A stretch of DNA of 64,000 nt from Bacillus glycinifermentans. GTDB lineage: Bacteria; Bacillota; Bacilli; Bacillales; Bacillaceae. The stretch spans positions 434,001 through 498,000 of the forward strand of contig NZ_LECW02000045.1 in NCBI RefSeq assembly GCF_001042475.2, written 5' to 3'. A program made the translations under genes and the position numbers. Shown piece by piece: positions 44,501 through 52,849 of this stretch; the first letter of the stretch is position 1; each line of letters opens with the position of its first letter. The notes under the pieces are model-generated. The model was not told where the DNA came from, searched no databases, and saw only the letters and a program-made list of their open reading frames with translations.

Positions 44501-45728
44501 TATTGTCCCCGCCTCAGAAGCAGAACCCGATCCGGCAGAGCTGCGCCGGTATGCCGCCGGGACGTTGCCTGATTACATGGTGCCTGCGGCATTTGTAAAA
44601 ATTGATGTTCTGCCGTTGACGCCGAATGGCAAGCTCGACCGCAAAGCGCTTCCTGAGCCGGATTTTACGGCGGCTGTTAAGGGAAGGGGGCCGCGTACGC
44701 CTCAAGAAGAGATACTGTGCGATCTGTTCTCAGAAATTTTGAACGTGCCCCGGATCGGAATTGATGACGGATTCTTCGAGCTTGGCGGGCATTCGCTGCT
44801 TGCTGTCCAGCTGATCAGCCGAATCCGCGAAGCCCTCGGGGCGGAGCTCGGCATCGGTGATTTGCTGGAAGCCCCGACCGTCAGCGGCCTCGCTGAACGC
44901 CTTGAGGTCGGCGGCAGCCAGAGTGCGCTGGATGTCCTGCTTCCGCTGAGAGCTGGCGGCAGCGAGCTGCCTCTGTTCTGCGTACACCCGGCAGGAGGCT
45001 TGAGCTGGTGCTACGCCGGTTTGATGACGTCGCTCGGCAAGGAATATCCGATTTACGGATTGCAGGCGCGCGGCATCGCACAGCGGGAAGCACTGCCGGC
45101 AACACTGGATGAAATGGCCGCCGATTATATCTCTCATATCAAACAGGTTCAGCCGGCCGGACCTTACCGCCTTCTCGGCTGGTCTCTCGGAGGAAATGTA
45201 GTTCATGCGATCGCAACCCAGCTTCAGGAACAAGGCGAAGAAGTTTCTCTTCTCGTCATGCTTGACGCTTACCCGAACCATTTCCTTCCGATTAAGGATG
45301 CTCCGGATGAGCAGGAAGCGCTTGTCGCCCTCCTGGCTTTAGGCGGATATGATCCTGACAGTCTTGGAGACGGGAAGCCGCTCGAGCTGTCGAGTGCGAT
45401 TGAACTTTTGCGGCGCGACGGCAGTGCACTGGCTAGTCTTGATGAAGCCGCAATATTGAACCTAAAGGAGACTTATGTGAATTCGGTTCGCATTTTAAGC
45501 GAATATAAACCGCATATCTATCACGGTGATCTTTTGTTCTTCAGATCAACCGTCATTCCGGAATGGTTTGATCCGATTGCGCCGGAATCATGGCTTCCTT
45601 ATCTTCATGGACAGATTGAGCAGCACGATATTGACTGCCGCCATAAAGATTTGTGCCAGCCGGGTCCGCTTGCCGAAATTGGACGCGTTCTTGCCGAAAA
45701 ATTAGATGCCTTAGGGGGGAGAGACTGA
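38576..45728 (+). pseudogene. dhbF: Bacillibactin nonribosomal peptide synthetase DhbF, frameshifted in the first adenylation domain
   Basis: DhbF assembles bacillibactin from DHB, glycine and threonine and cyclises the trimer. Order here: C1 (HHIATDG), A1 (A3 motif at about 40415), T1 (LGGHSLLAGRL, 41550), C2 (HHMIGDG), A2 (43200-44640), T2 (LGGHSLLAVQL) and a thioesterase (GWSLGG, 45177). The frame opened at ATG 38576 fails near 41010: it reads GTGVARPP and stops at 41152, while all downstream domains continue in the +1 frame to 45728. The codons for GYLG of ARGYLGRPDL, intact in A2, are missing; the gap equals 11 nt between CGG repeats. As written it gives an 858-aa C-A fragment lacking A-domain end, T and TE. 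Sequencing error is possible. Confidence 0.85.
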
Positions 45729-45952
45729 TGACGAATCCTTTTGAACGTGAAGACGGCACATATGTTGTCCTGATGAATAACGAAGGCCAGCATTCGCTCT
45801 GGCCGGCATTTCTTGATGTGCCGGCCGGCTGGGCCATCGTTTTTGGGGAATCAAGCCGGAGCGATTGTGTTGAATATATCAGCTCGAATTGGAGCGATCT
45901 GCGGCCGAACAGCGTGAAGCCCGCTCTAGGGGTCCGCGGCGGTGATGAGTAA
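45728..45952 (+). CDS. MbtH-like protein
   Basis: A 74-aa MbtH family protein, a small partner that binds adenylation domains of nonribosomal peptide synthetases and keeps them soluble and active. It has the signature NNEGQHSLWPAF, VPAGW and the C-terminal NWSDLRPNSV. The ATG overlaps the dhbF stop codon as TGATG, so its translation depends on ribosomes finishing the downstream part of dhbF; the frameshift in dhbF could therefore also lower MbtH. It is followed two bases later by the exporter gene. Confidence 0.95.
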   Translation: MTNPFEREDGTYVVLMNNEGQHSLWPAFLDVPAGWAIVFGESSRSDCVEYISSNWSDLRPNSVKPALGVRGGDE

Positions 45953-45954
45953 AT

Positions 45955-47391
45955 ATGAGGCCGTTCAACCAGCGGACGGTTGTCAGCATCGTATATGTCA
46001 CGGCGATGTTTATGGCCGCGATGGACGCGAGCGTCGTCAACTTGGCGCTGCCGGCAATCATGAAAGAATTTCAGGCGCCCCCGCCGGACGCCGGCATCGT
46101 CAATATCGGATACCTGGTCAGTCTCGCCGTATGTCTTCCGATTGCCGGATGGCTTGGCGACCGTTGGGGTACCAAGCGGATCTTTTTGATAGCGCTTGGG
46201 ATGTTCACTGCGGCGTCTCTATTGTGCGGGCTTGCTGAACATCTTGCAGCTTTAAATCTATTCCGCATCATCCAGGGAGCCGGCGGAGGGTTGATCACGC
46301 CTGTAGGAATGGCGATTTTGTTCAGGACGTTCCCGCCGGAAGAACGGCCAAAGATTTCGCGTGTTCTCGTTCTTCCGGTTGCCGTAGCTCCAGCGCTCGG
46401 GCCGATCATCAGCGGGTTTTTTACGGATCAGCTGTCATGGCGCTGGATTTTCTTCATTAATGTTCCGATTGGATTGATCATTCTGCTGGTTGGTCTGTTA
46501 TGTCTTGACGAGCACACGGAATCAGATGCGGGAAAATTCGATCTGCCCGGCTTTCTTCTCTCAGCCCCGGGAATGCCGCTTGCGGTGTTTGCGCTCAGCC
46601 GGGGGCCGGCGGACGGATTCGGATCGCCTGCTGTGCTTGCCGCCGGAGTCGGCGGACTCGTTTTGCTGACGGCCCTCGTATTTGTCGAGCTTCGCACTCG
46701 GCATCCGCTGCTCAATCTCCGTTTGCTGGCGGATCGGGTTTTTGGAATGATGAGTATCGTATCGCTGTTCTCGGCGGCCGGACTGCTTGGCATGCTTTAC
46801 GTGTTTCCGCTGATGTATCAGGATGTGCTGAATCACTCGGCGCTGGATACCGCCTTGATTACGTTTCCCGAAGCGCTGGGGCTGATGCTCGCCTCTCAGC
46901 TCATGCCCCGGTCGCTTTCAAGGCTTGGGCCGCGCCGGCTGATCTCTTCCGCATTGTTATGTGCGTCTGTGCTGTTTGGCCTGCTCAGTTTGACAGGGCC
47001 TGGAACAAACCCGTGGCTTCTGAGAATGCTGCTGTTTTTGGCCGGCTTTTTCTTAGGCCATGCAGTCGGTGCTGTTCAGGTCACTTCTTTTGCCAACATC
47101 CCTTCAGCTTCAATGGGGCGGGCGACGACATTGTTCAATGTACAGAATCGGCTCGGCTCGGCTTTAGGCGTCGCGATCATGTCCTGCCTCCTTGCGGTCA
47201 TGAGCCGGCATACGGAAGGGGCGCTGCCGGACCTTGCGGCATACAGGACGGCTTTGCTTGGTGCGGCAGGGTTTCTTATCGCTGCTTTTTGCTTCGCGCT
47301 TGGCATCCGTGACGCTGATGCCGCCCCCGGCATGGGTGCACGCTCCTCATCATCAGCCCGCGATGAACGGGCGGCGGCAAGCAGCAAATAA
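45955..47391 (+). CDS. MFS transporter, DHA2/EmrB type, probable siderophore exporter
   Basis: A 478-aa protein with about 14 hydrophobic helices and DHA2 signatures: MAAMDASVVNLALPAI in helix 1, GWLGDRWGTKRIF after helix 2, and RIIQGAGGGLITPVGMAI with LPVAVAPALGPIISGF (motif C) in helix 5. It begins two bases after mbtH, with no separate promoter, so it shares the Fur-controlled dhb transcript. Export of bacillibactin is the natural inference. The known B. subtilis exporter YmfD is unlinked to dhb, so this gene is an accessory arrangement. Confidence 0.8.
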   Translation: MRPFNQRTVVSIVYVTAMFMAAMDASVVNLALPAIMKEFQAPPPDAGIVNIGYLVSLAVCLPIAGWLGDRWGTKRIFLIALGMFTAASLLCGLAEHLAALNLFRIIQGAGGGLITPVGMAILFRTFPPEERPKISRVLVLPVAVAPALGPIISGFFTDQLSWRWIFFINVPIGLIILLVGLLCLDEHTESDAGKFDLPGFLLSAPGMPLAVFALSRGPADGFGSPAVLAAGVGGLVLLTALVFVELRTRHPLLNLRLLADRVFGMMSIVSLFSAAGLLGMLYVFPLMYQDVLNHSALDTALITFPEALGLMLASQLMPRSLSRLGPRRLISSALLCASVLFGLLSLTGPGTNPWLLRMLLFLAGFFLGHAVGAVQVTSFANIPSASMGRATTLFNVQNRLGSALGVAIMSCLLAVMSRHTEGALPDLAAYRTALLGAAGFLIAAFCFALGIRDADAAPGMGARSSSSARDERAAASSK

Positions 47392-47395
47392 AAAA

Positions 47396-47425
47396 AATCC
47401 CCCTGGGAAGTCCCGGGGGGATTCA
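47396..47425. terminator. Terminator between the exporter gene and cls
   Basis: AATCCCCCTGGGA (47396-47408) pairs with TCCCGGGGGGATT (47411-47423) with one mismatch. An A-run precedes it, so it serves both convergent genes, best in the minus direction. Confidence 0.8.
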
Positions 47426-47435
47426 ATTTGTCACG

Positions 47436-48902
47436 CTACAAAATCGGCGACAGGAGAATCGAAATCGCTTCCTTGAAGCGAATTCTTCTGCTCCGGTTTT
47501 GATAATCTTCATAAGTGAGCTCCTTCGAAACTTGCAGATCATTTTCGAATGACAGCACAAGGTTTCTGGCAATTTCCTCGTCATATAAAAAGGCATTCAC
47601 TTCAAAATTCAGCTTAAAGCTCCTCATGTCGATATTTGCCGTTCCGACTGAAGAAATTTCCTCATCGACAACGATCGTTTTTGCATGAATAAAGCCATTA
47701 TCATAAATGAATACAGAGGCGCCCGCCTTGAGCAGCTCGCCGATATAAGAAAGAGTCGCCCAATAGACGAAAGGATGGTCAGGCTTGTTCGGGATCATGA
47801 TTCTGACGTCAACTCCTGACAGGCAGGCGATTCTGAGAGCGTCAAGAAGGCTTGCGTCAGGGATGAAATAAGGCGTTTGAATCAATATGGACCGCTTAGC
47901 GGTTGAAATCATTTTAATGTAGCCGTTTTTAATCTGCTCCCATTCCGAATCCGGGCCGCTTGTGACGATCTGCATGCCGATGTTTCCGTGAGAGCCGCAC
48001 TCCGGGAAAAGATTCGGCTTGTATGTAATGTCATGGCGGTGGGAGGCCTGATTCCAATCAAGGATAAAACGCGTTTGAATCGAATGGACGGCCGTTCCTT
48101 TGATTCGAAGGTGCGTATCCCGCCAATAGCCGAATGATGGATTTAAGCCAAGGTACTCATCCCCGACATTAAATCCGCCGACATATCCGATGACTCCGTC
48201 GATGATGACCAGCTTCCGGTGATTGCGATAGTTCATGCGCAAATTGATAAATCGAAACCGCGAAGGAAAAAAGACTTCGACATAACCTCCGGCCTTTTTC
48301 AGCTCTTTAAAAAAGCTTTTCCGCAGTCTTCTTGATCCCAATTCATCATAAAGAACGCGGACTTCGACGCCTTCCTTTGCTTTTTTGATCAGCGCGTCGC
48401 GCAGCTTCTTTCCGATTTGATCGCCTTTATAAATGTAGTATTGCAAATGAATATGGTCTTTGGCATTTTCAATATCGCGAAGAAGCCGATCGAACTTTTG
48501 GCGCCCGTCGGTTAAGAGCTCGACGGCATTATCTTCCGTAAACACGGCGTGATTATTAATGATGTGCATATAAATTAAATCTTTGCTGTCCGCCGTCGCC
48601 TTGTTCCGAAATTGGAATTCCCGGTTTTTCAATTTGGCGAGCTGCTGATCCAATATTTTCTCAATCCCGATCTTTTTCTGGTCTTCCCAGTAAAAGAGGT
48701 GCTTGCGTTTTAAATTATGGCCGAACAATAAATAAAGGATGAAGCCGAGCACCGGGATAAAGAAGAGAACCAGCAGCCAGGCCCAAGAGGCGCTTGCATC
48801 GCGGCGCTCCCTGAAGATCACAACGATGGCCAGCAGCGTATTTAAAACTAATACAAAACCGAGAAATATCGATGTGATGCTAATATTTTTAATAATATCC
48901 AT
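47436..48902 (-). CDS. clsA: Cardiolipin synthase (YwnE/ClsA)
   Basis: ClsA joins two phosphatidylglycerols to make cardiolipin in the inner membrane. The 488-aa protein has two N-terminal helices (about residues 8-28 and 40-60) and two phospholipase-D HKD motifs, NYRNHRKLVIIDG near residue 220 and FIHAKTIVVDEE near 400. The ATG at 48902 lies seven bases after GTGAGG; the longer in-frame start lacks a ribosome site. It is convergent with the dhb operon and divergent from ywnF. Confidence 0.93.
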   Translation of the reverse strand: MDIIKNISITSIFLGFVLVLNTLLAIVVIFRERRDASASWAWLLVLFFIPVLGFILYLLFGHNLKRKHLFYWEDQKKIGIEKILDQQLAKLKNREFQFRNKATADSKDLIYMHIINNHAVFTEDNAVELLTDGRQKFDRLLRDIENAKDHIHLQYYIYKGDQIGKKLRDALIKKAKEGVEVRVLYDELGSRRLRKSFFKELKKAGGYVEVFFPSRFRFINLRMNYRNHRKLVIIDGVIGYVGGFNVGDEYLGLNPSFGYWRDTHLRIKGTAVHSIQTRFILDWNQASHRHDITYKPNLFPECGSHGNIGMQIVTSGPDSEWEQIKNGYIKMISTAKRSILIQTPYFIPDASLLDALRIACLSGVDVRIMIPNKPDHPFVYWATLSYIGELLKAGASVFIYDNGFIHAKTIVVDEEISSVGTANIDMRSFKLNFEVNAFLYDEEIARNLVLSFENDLQVSKELTYEDYQNRSRRIRFKEAISILLSPIL

Positions 48903-49121
48903 GTTGAACCTCACAAAGACGGATTTGTTTTGATACATTCCATTTATATCAGTAACTTATCTTTCAAGCAACCATGTCATGTTATACGAGAAAAAAGCAG
49001 GAAGGTTTCTTTAAAAAGTGAGCTATAAGGCAAAAAACTGTAAAACATGTTAGAACTAAGTTACGATATAAATATAAAAAGTACGAATTTCTGTTGTAAC
49101 ATTCAAGCAGGAGGGATGTTT

Positions 49122-49568
49122 ATGGATCTTGAAACATTTAATCAAATGCCCGCCTTTATGAGAAAAGAAATGGAAAACCTGAAACAGGTTGCTGCCCCGA
49201 TATTAAAGAAACGGCTGATCTTTCTTTTTACAGCGGTTCCGCTGCTCGTTATCTCTCTCGTTTATCTGTCATCCTTCTGGGGAGAGACTCATTTCGGTAC
49301 GGAAACCTTCGTCAAAATCGGTATCGCCGCATTAGGCGCAGCCTTTGGAATGGCCTTGATCAGGGAGTCGTCATATCAAAAAAGAAATGTCCAGCAAAAG
49401 GTGTTTCAGTATATTCTCGAACGGATGCAAAAAAGCGAAGTGCTTTCCGATGAGCGGAAAACCCGCTATGTCACGGCGGTAAAAGAGCAGCCGTTTACGG
49501 TGATGAGCAATTTCATGGAGTTTTTAAATGAAGAAGAAAGCAGAAGGCAGCACCTTGCTGAATTGTAA
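49122..49568 (+). CDS. ywnF: Membrane protein YwnF (DUF5392)
   Basis: A 148-aa protein with two hydrophobic helices (about residues 31-50 and 60-80) between a charged N-terminus and a helical C-terminal tail with QKVFQYILERMQKSEVLSDERKTRYV. Family DUF5392, function unknown. The ATG at 49122 lies seven bases after CAGGAGGG; an in-frame ATG at 49116 touches the motif. The order cls-ywnF-ywnH-spoIIQ matches B. subtilis. Confidence 0.78.
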   Translation: MDLETFNQMPAFMRKEMENLKQVAAPILKKRLIFLFTAVPLLVISLVYLSSFWGETHFGTETFVKIGIAALGAAFGMALIRESSYQKRNVQQKVFQYILERMQKSEVLSDERKTRYVTAVKEQPFTVMSNFMEFLNEEESRRQHLAEL

Positions 49569-49572
49569 AATG

Positions 49573-49600
49573 AAAAAGAGCTGATGGACAGCTCTTTTTT
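49573..49600. terminator. Bidirectional terminator between ywnF and ywnH
   Basis: AAAAAGAGCTG (49573-49583) pairs with CAGCTCTTTTT (49589-49599). A and T runs flank both sides, and the ywnH stop codon lies at its edge. Confidence 0.85.
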
Positions 49601-50117
49601 ACGTTGTAACGTCAAGATGCCCCGCTTCATTCAATTCTTTCCCCAATATTTTTAAATCGTAGCGATTGCCGTCCATCTCGGCGATGCCTGGAAAATTACC
49701 CCATTCTGAAAATCCGTGTTTTTGAAAAAGGCTGATGCTCGGTTCATTATGGGCGAATATAAACGCCATCAATGAACGGATTCCGAGCTTCGGCGCTTGA
49801 TCAAGCGCTTTTTTTAAAACGGCCGATCCCATCCCTTTTCCGCGGCGGGCTTCGTGAAGGTAGATGCTGATCTCTGCGGTTTTTGCGTATGCCGGCCGTC
49901 CGTAAAACGATTCAAAGCTGATCCAGCCGATGCACTCCTGCGCGTCGTTTTCGACGATATACAGCGGCCTTGCTTCTGTATGGCCCAAAAACCAGCCGAG
50001 CTTATCTTCAACTGTCACAGGTTCTGTATCGGCCGTAACCATCCGGGAAGCAATGGTGGAATTATAAATGTCTACGACTGTGTGAAGGTCTTCTTTTTTG
50101 GCGATGCGCAATTTCAT
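49599..50117 (-). CDS. ywnH: Phosphinothricin/methionine sulfoximine-type N-acetyltransferase YwnH
   Basis: A 172-aa GNAT enzyme of the PAT group, which acetylates glutamine-synthetase inhibitors such as phosphinothricin and methionine sulfoximine. It begins MKLRIAKKEDLHTVVDIYNSTI, has SFYGRPAYAKTAEISIYL, the acetyl-CoA loop EARRGKGMGSAVL, and NEPSISLFQKHGFSEWG near the end. The true substrate of YwnH is not settled by sequence. The gene is convergent with ywnF. Confidence 0.85.
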   Translation of the reverse strand: MKLRIAKKEDLHTVVDIYNSTIASRMVTADTEPVTVEDKLGWFLGHTEARPLYIVENDAQECIGWISFESFYGRPAYAKTAEISIYLHEARRGKGMGSAVLKKALDQAPKLGIRSLMAFIFAHNEPSISLFQKHGFSEWGNFPGIAEMDGNRYDLKILGKELNEAGHLDVTT

Positions 50118-50212
50118 GATCTTATTCTGTCCTTTCTTGTCCGTTTTTATTGTAAGCGTCCGGTCCGGCTGGCTGCTAAAAATCGGTTCAATAAAAAAAG
50201 TTTTTTGTAAAT

Positions 50213-50242
50213 GTATATATTTTCTGAAAAGTGTTCAGAATG
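50213..50242 (+). promoter_or_regulatory. Sigma-F promoter of spoIIQ
   Basis: GTATA (50213-50217), a 15-base spacer and GTTCAGAATG (50233-50242) fit the sigma-F consensus GYATA-N15-GGnnAnAHTR with one mismatch in the -10. Confidence 0.7.
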
Positions 50243-50261
50243 TTGCTGAGGTGATGAAAGC

Positions 50262-51125
50262 ATGAAAGAGGAAGAAAAGAATCGTACTTCCAAAATCACA
50301 AAGCTGCAAAGGTTTTTTCGCAGGCGCTGGGTATTTCCGGCCATCTATCTGATCAGTGCCGTCGTTGTTTTAACAGCTGTTCTTTGGTATCAATCAGCAT
50401 CCAATAACGATGTGAAAGATAAGCTGGCGGATGACGGAAAGTCAGCCTACGACAACCGTGATGACGCGGTAGAAGTGGGAAAACCGGTCGAAAATGTCGT
50501 AATGCCGGTCGTTGATTCTGAGAATGTAACTGTCGTGAAAAAATTCTTTGAAACAAATGCATCTAAAGAAGAGAAAGAAGCAGCACTTGTAAACTATGAT
50601 AACACGTATAGCATGAGCAAAGGTATCGACTTGGCAGAGAAAGACGGAAAAACGTTCGATGTTTCCGCATCTCTCAGCGGTACTGTCATCAAGGCTGCTA
50701 AAGATCCAGTGTTGGGCTATGTTGTTGAAATCGAGCATGAAGACGGGCTATCAACCGTGTATCAATCCCTTTCTGAAGTGAGCGTTAAGCAGGGTGACAA
50801 AATCGAGCAAAATCAAGTCATCGGAAAAGCAGGCAAAAACCTTTATAATGAAGAAGGCGGAAACCATGTTCATTTTGAAATCCGCAAAGACGGAGTTGCT
50901 TTAAACCCGCTGAACTTCATGGACAAGCCGGTGTCAAGCATTGAAAAGGCAATGGAAAAGCAAGCTTCTGAAGTGAAACAACCTGCCCAGCCTTCCGTTG
51001 AGGAAAAAGCAAAAACGGAAGAAAAAGCGAAAGACGACACTGAAGGAAAAACAAAAAGGGAAGATTCAACTGACGATTCAGGCGCTCAGGATGAGGGCCA
51101 GACAAAAGATTCAACACAGCCGTAA
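50262..51125 (+). CDS. spoIIQ: Stage II sporulation protein Q
   Basis: SpoIIQ is made in the forespore and binds SpoIIIAH across the septum, forming the channel and ratchet needed for engulfment. The 287-aa protein has a short cytoplasmic tail, one membrane helix (about residues 25-45) and a LytM/M23 domain (about 115-225). The first zinc ligand is replaced by serine in MSKGIDLAEK while HVHFEIRKDG remains, so the peptidase fold is inactive, as known for Bacillus SpoIIQ. The C-terminal tail from about residue 228 is charged and low complexity. A sigma-F promoter precedes it and GAGGTGA is the ribosome site. Confidence 0.95.
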   Translation: MKEEEKNRTSKITKLQRFFRRRWVFPAIYLISAVVVLTAVLWYQSASNNDVKDKLADDGKSAYDNRDDAVEVGKPVENVVMPVVDSENVTVVKKFFETNASKEEKEAALVNYDNTYSMSKGIDLAEKDGKTFDVSASLSGTVIKAAKDPVLGYVVEIEHEDGLSTVYQSLSEVSVKQGDKIEQNQVIGKAGKNLYNEEGGNHVHFEIRKDGVALNPLNFMDKPVSSIEKAMEKQASEVKQPAQPSVEEKAKTEEKAKDDTEGKTKREDSTDDSGAQDEGQTKDSTQP

Positions 51126-51137
51126 CACAAACCGTTT

Positions 51138-51167
51138 ACGCCTATCAAATCAGATAGGCGTTTTTTT
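51138..51167 (+). terminator. Terminator after spoIIQ
   Basis: ACGCCTATC (51138-51146) pairs with GATAGGCGT (51153-51161), followed by TTTTTT. Confidence 0.9.
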
Positions 51168-51194
51168 GTTACAATGTTTTAAAAAACCCGTATC
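51167..51194 (+). promoter_or_regulatory. Candidate ECF-sigma promoter upstream of the sigma/ClpP2 unit
   Basis: TGTTAC (51167-51172), 16 bases, then CGTATC (51189-51194) resembles the TGWAAC-N16-CGT pattern of Bacillus ECF promoters. A sigma-A reading, TTACAA-16-TATCAA, is also possible. The ribosome site AAGGAG is at 51238-51243. Confidence 0.4.
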
Positions 51195-51256
51195 AAATCG
51201 AAAGGGCAATCCGTTTATTAAAGTAAGAGGCCTCTTTAAGGAGTGTGAATTCATTC

Positions 51257-51865
51257 ATGAATGAATTAAAACAAAAAGCGCTGATGAAATACTGCATGAT
51301 GATCACCGGTGACAAATGGGATGCTGAGGATTTGGCTCAGGATACGATCCTGAAATTAATAGAAATTAATCAAGCAGACGCCTCGCCTGCTTATCAAAAA
51401 ACGGTTGCAAAGCATAAATGGATTGACCGGATTCGAAAAAGAAAGCGCGAGTGCTTTCTTTCGGGCGCAGATCAGGCAGGAGGGCAGACGGAAGAAATAA
51501 GGGCTGCGGACGAATGTGAGCATCTGCTGAAACATCTCGCGGCCGAATTAACGCCGAAGCAATTAACGATCTTTTTGCTCAAGGACGTGTTTTACTACCA
51601 GCTGCATGAAATCGCCGAAACGCTCGGCAAACCGGAATCATCCGTCAAATCGCTTTTATTCAGGTCGCGCCAGCGTGTCAAAAGGCTTTCATCTGACGTT
51701 CTTCAGAGGGAGGCGATCAGTGAGAGCGGTTCAGAGCACGAAAGGCTCTTGATCGACGCGATTTTGCGCCACGATCCGGACCGCCTGCTTGAATACGCAA
51801 AGCGGACCTGGCTTTCGAGCGCTTCGCAGCCGTCCTGCATAAGCATGATGAGGTGTGCTGCCTAG
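51257..51865 (+). CDS. Sigma-70-family (ECF-like) RNA polymerase sigma factor
   Basis: A 202-aa protein with a short region 2 ([19 protein letters not shown], then [10 protein letters not shown]) and a clear region 4 at about residues 92-145 ([15 protein letters not shown]...[29 protein letters not shown]). About 55 residues follow region 4, longer than in minimal ECF factors. No anti-sigma gene is adjacent; clpP2 follows, its SD AGGAGG overlapping the sigma stop codon TAG. The last residues are MMRCAA, an Ala-Ala end like ClpXP degrons. ATG 51257 is 13 bases from AAGGAG; GTG 51245 is too close. It could equally be called a sigma-like regulator. Target genes are unknown. Confidence 0.75.
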   Translation: MNELKQKALMKYCMMITGDKWDAEDLAQDTILKLIEINQADASPAYQKTVAKHKWIDRIRKRKRECFLSGADQAGGQTEEIRAADECEHLLKHLAAELTPKQLTIFLLKDVFYYQLHEIAETLGKPESSVKSLLFRSRQRVKRLSSDVLQREAISESGSEHERLLIDAILRHDPDRLLEYAKRTWLSSASQPSCISMMRCAA

Positions 51866-51878
51866 GAGGCTAAAAGGC

Positions 51879-52451
51879 ATGAACACCATTCCTTATGTTA
51901 TTGAAAAAACAGCGGCAGGAGAAAGATCCTACGATATTTTTTCAAGGCTTTTGAAAGACCGCATCATAATGATCGGATCTGAATTTACGGACGATCTCGC
52001 CAATCGCGTCACCGCCCAGCTGCTGTTTTTGTCGGCGGAGGACAATGAAAAGGACATTTCGGTCTATATCAACAGCCCCGGCGGATCAACCTCTGCCGGA
52101 TATGCGATTTTAGATACGATGGAGTACGTGAAGCCTGATATTCGCACGATCTGCGTCGGGATGGCTGCTTCGATGGGGGCGATCATCCTTGCGGGCGGAA
52201 CGAAAGGAAAGCGGTTTGCCCTTAAAAACAGCGAAATCATGATCCACCAGCCGCTCGGCGGCGTCAAAGGACAGGCGACGGACATGGAGATTTCCGCAAG
52301 GCGGATCATTAAACTGAAGGAGAAAATCCAGCAGTTCTTCCATGAACGGACGGGTCAGCCGCTTGAAAAACTAAAAGAAGACATGGAACGCGATTATTTT
52401 ATGGATGCCAAAGAAGCGAAGGCTTACGGTATTGTCGATGCAGTTTTGTGA
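51879..52451 (+). CDS. Second ClpP-type protease subunit (ClpP2)
   Basis: A 190-aa ClpP peptidase with the full catalytic triad Ser98 (GMAASMG), His123 (MIHQPLGG) and Asp172 (ERDYFM). It should form a tetradecamer that degrades substrates fed by Clp ATPases, or mix with the housekeeping ClpP. In Bacillus the main clpP lies elsewhere, next to neither spoIIQ nor cls, so this is taken to be a paralogue. AGGAGGCTAAAAGG precedes the ATG at 51879 and overlaps the sigma gene's stop codon, implying coupled translation. The N-terminus PYVIEK is a shortened form of the usual axial-loop segment. Confidence 0.85.
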   Translation: MNTIPYVIEKTAAGERSYDIFSRLLKDRIIMIGSEFTDDLANRVTAQLLFLSAEDNEKDISVYINSPGGSTSAGYAILDTMEYVKPDIRTICVGMAASMGAIILAGGTKGKRFALKNSEIMIHQPLGGVKGQATDMEISARRIIKLKEKIQQFFHERTGQPLEKLKEDMERDYFMDAKEAKAYGIVDAVL

Positions 52452-52598
52452 AAAATAATCTTTAGAACCTTATGGTATTCAACATGTTTCCTTTTAGAAA
52501 GGTTTTGATGCAGCCCTCTCAATTGTAAGTATGCGATATTGAAATCCTTTGAAAATCCCCCTGTTTTGTTTAAATCGTAGACGTTCATTATTAACAGT

Positions 52599-52740
52599 AA
52601 GGGGGGATTTCATGATTGTTGTAGCAGCATAGACTTTTGTACAGATCTCATCGCATCAATCAAAGGGATTTACAGCTGAGGAATAGCTTTCTTGGGAGGA
52701 GATAATGCCGTACGATTTCTATCTGCTAAGAAAACTATAA
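52599..52740 (+). other. Two tiny ORFs with strong ribosome sites
   Basis: In the 400-nt gap after clpP2, AAGGGGGGAT (52599-52608) precedes ATG 52612 encoding MIVVAA, and GGGAGGAG (52694-52701) precedes ATG 52705 encoding MPYDFYLLRKL, which ends at 52740. Both are far too short to call as genes from sequence alone; they could be leader peptides, signalling peptides or chance. Confidence 0.3.
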
Positions 52741-52742
52741 AA

Positions 52743-52780
52743 ATGAATGATAAAAAGTCCAAGAACTTTTTATCATTCAT
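52743..52780. repeat. Perfect 16-bp inverted repeat
   Basis: ATGAATGATAAAAAGT (52743-52758) and its exact complement at 52765-52780 flank a 6-nt loop. It starts two bases after the second tiny ORF and lies downstream of the convergent gene at 52850-53242. A terminator acting in both directions is likely, although no T-run follows the stem. Confidence 0.7.
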
Positions 52781-52849
52781 CCTCAATTCGCACTTTTGTA
52801 GTAAATTGTTTTAAAGCTAAGCTTTTATGATTCTAATCTGTCATTAATT

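Noticed and set aside
38558..45728. Two separate NRPS genes (864-aa and 1580-aa frames) in place of one dhbF
   Set aside because: The second frame begins inside an adenylation domain with no ribosome site, and together they give exactly the DhbF domain order; a frameshift explains this better.
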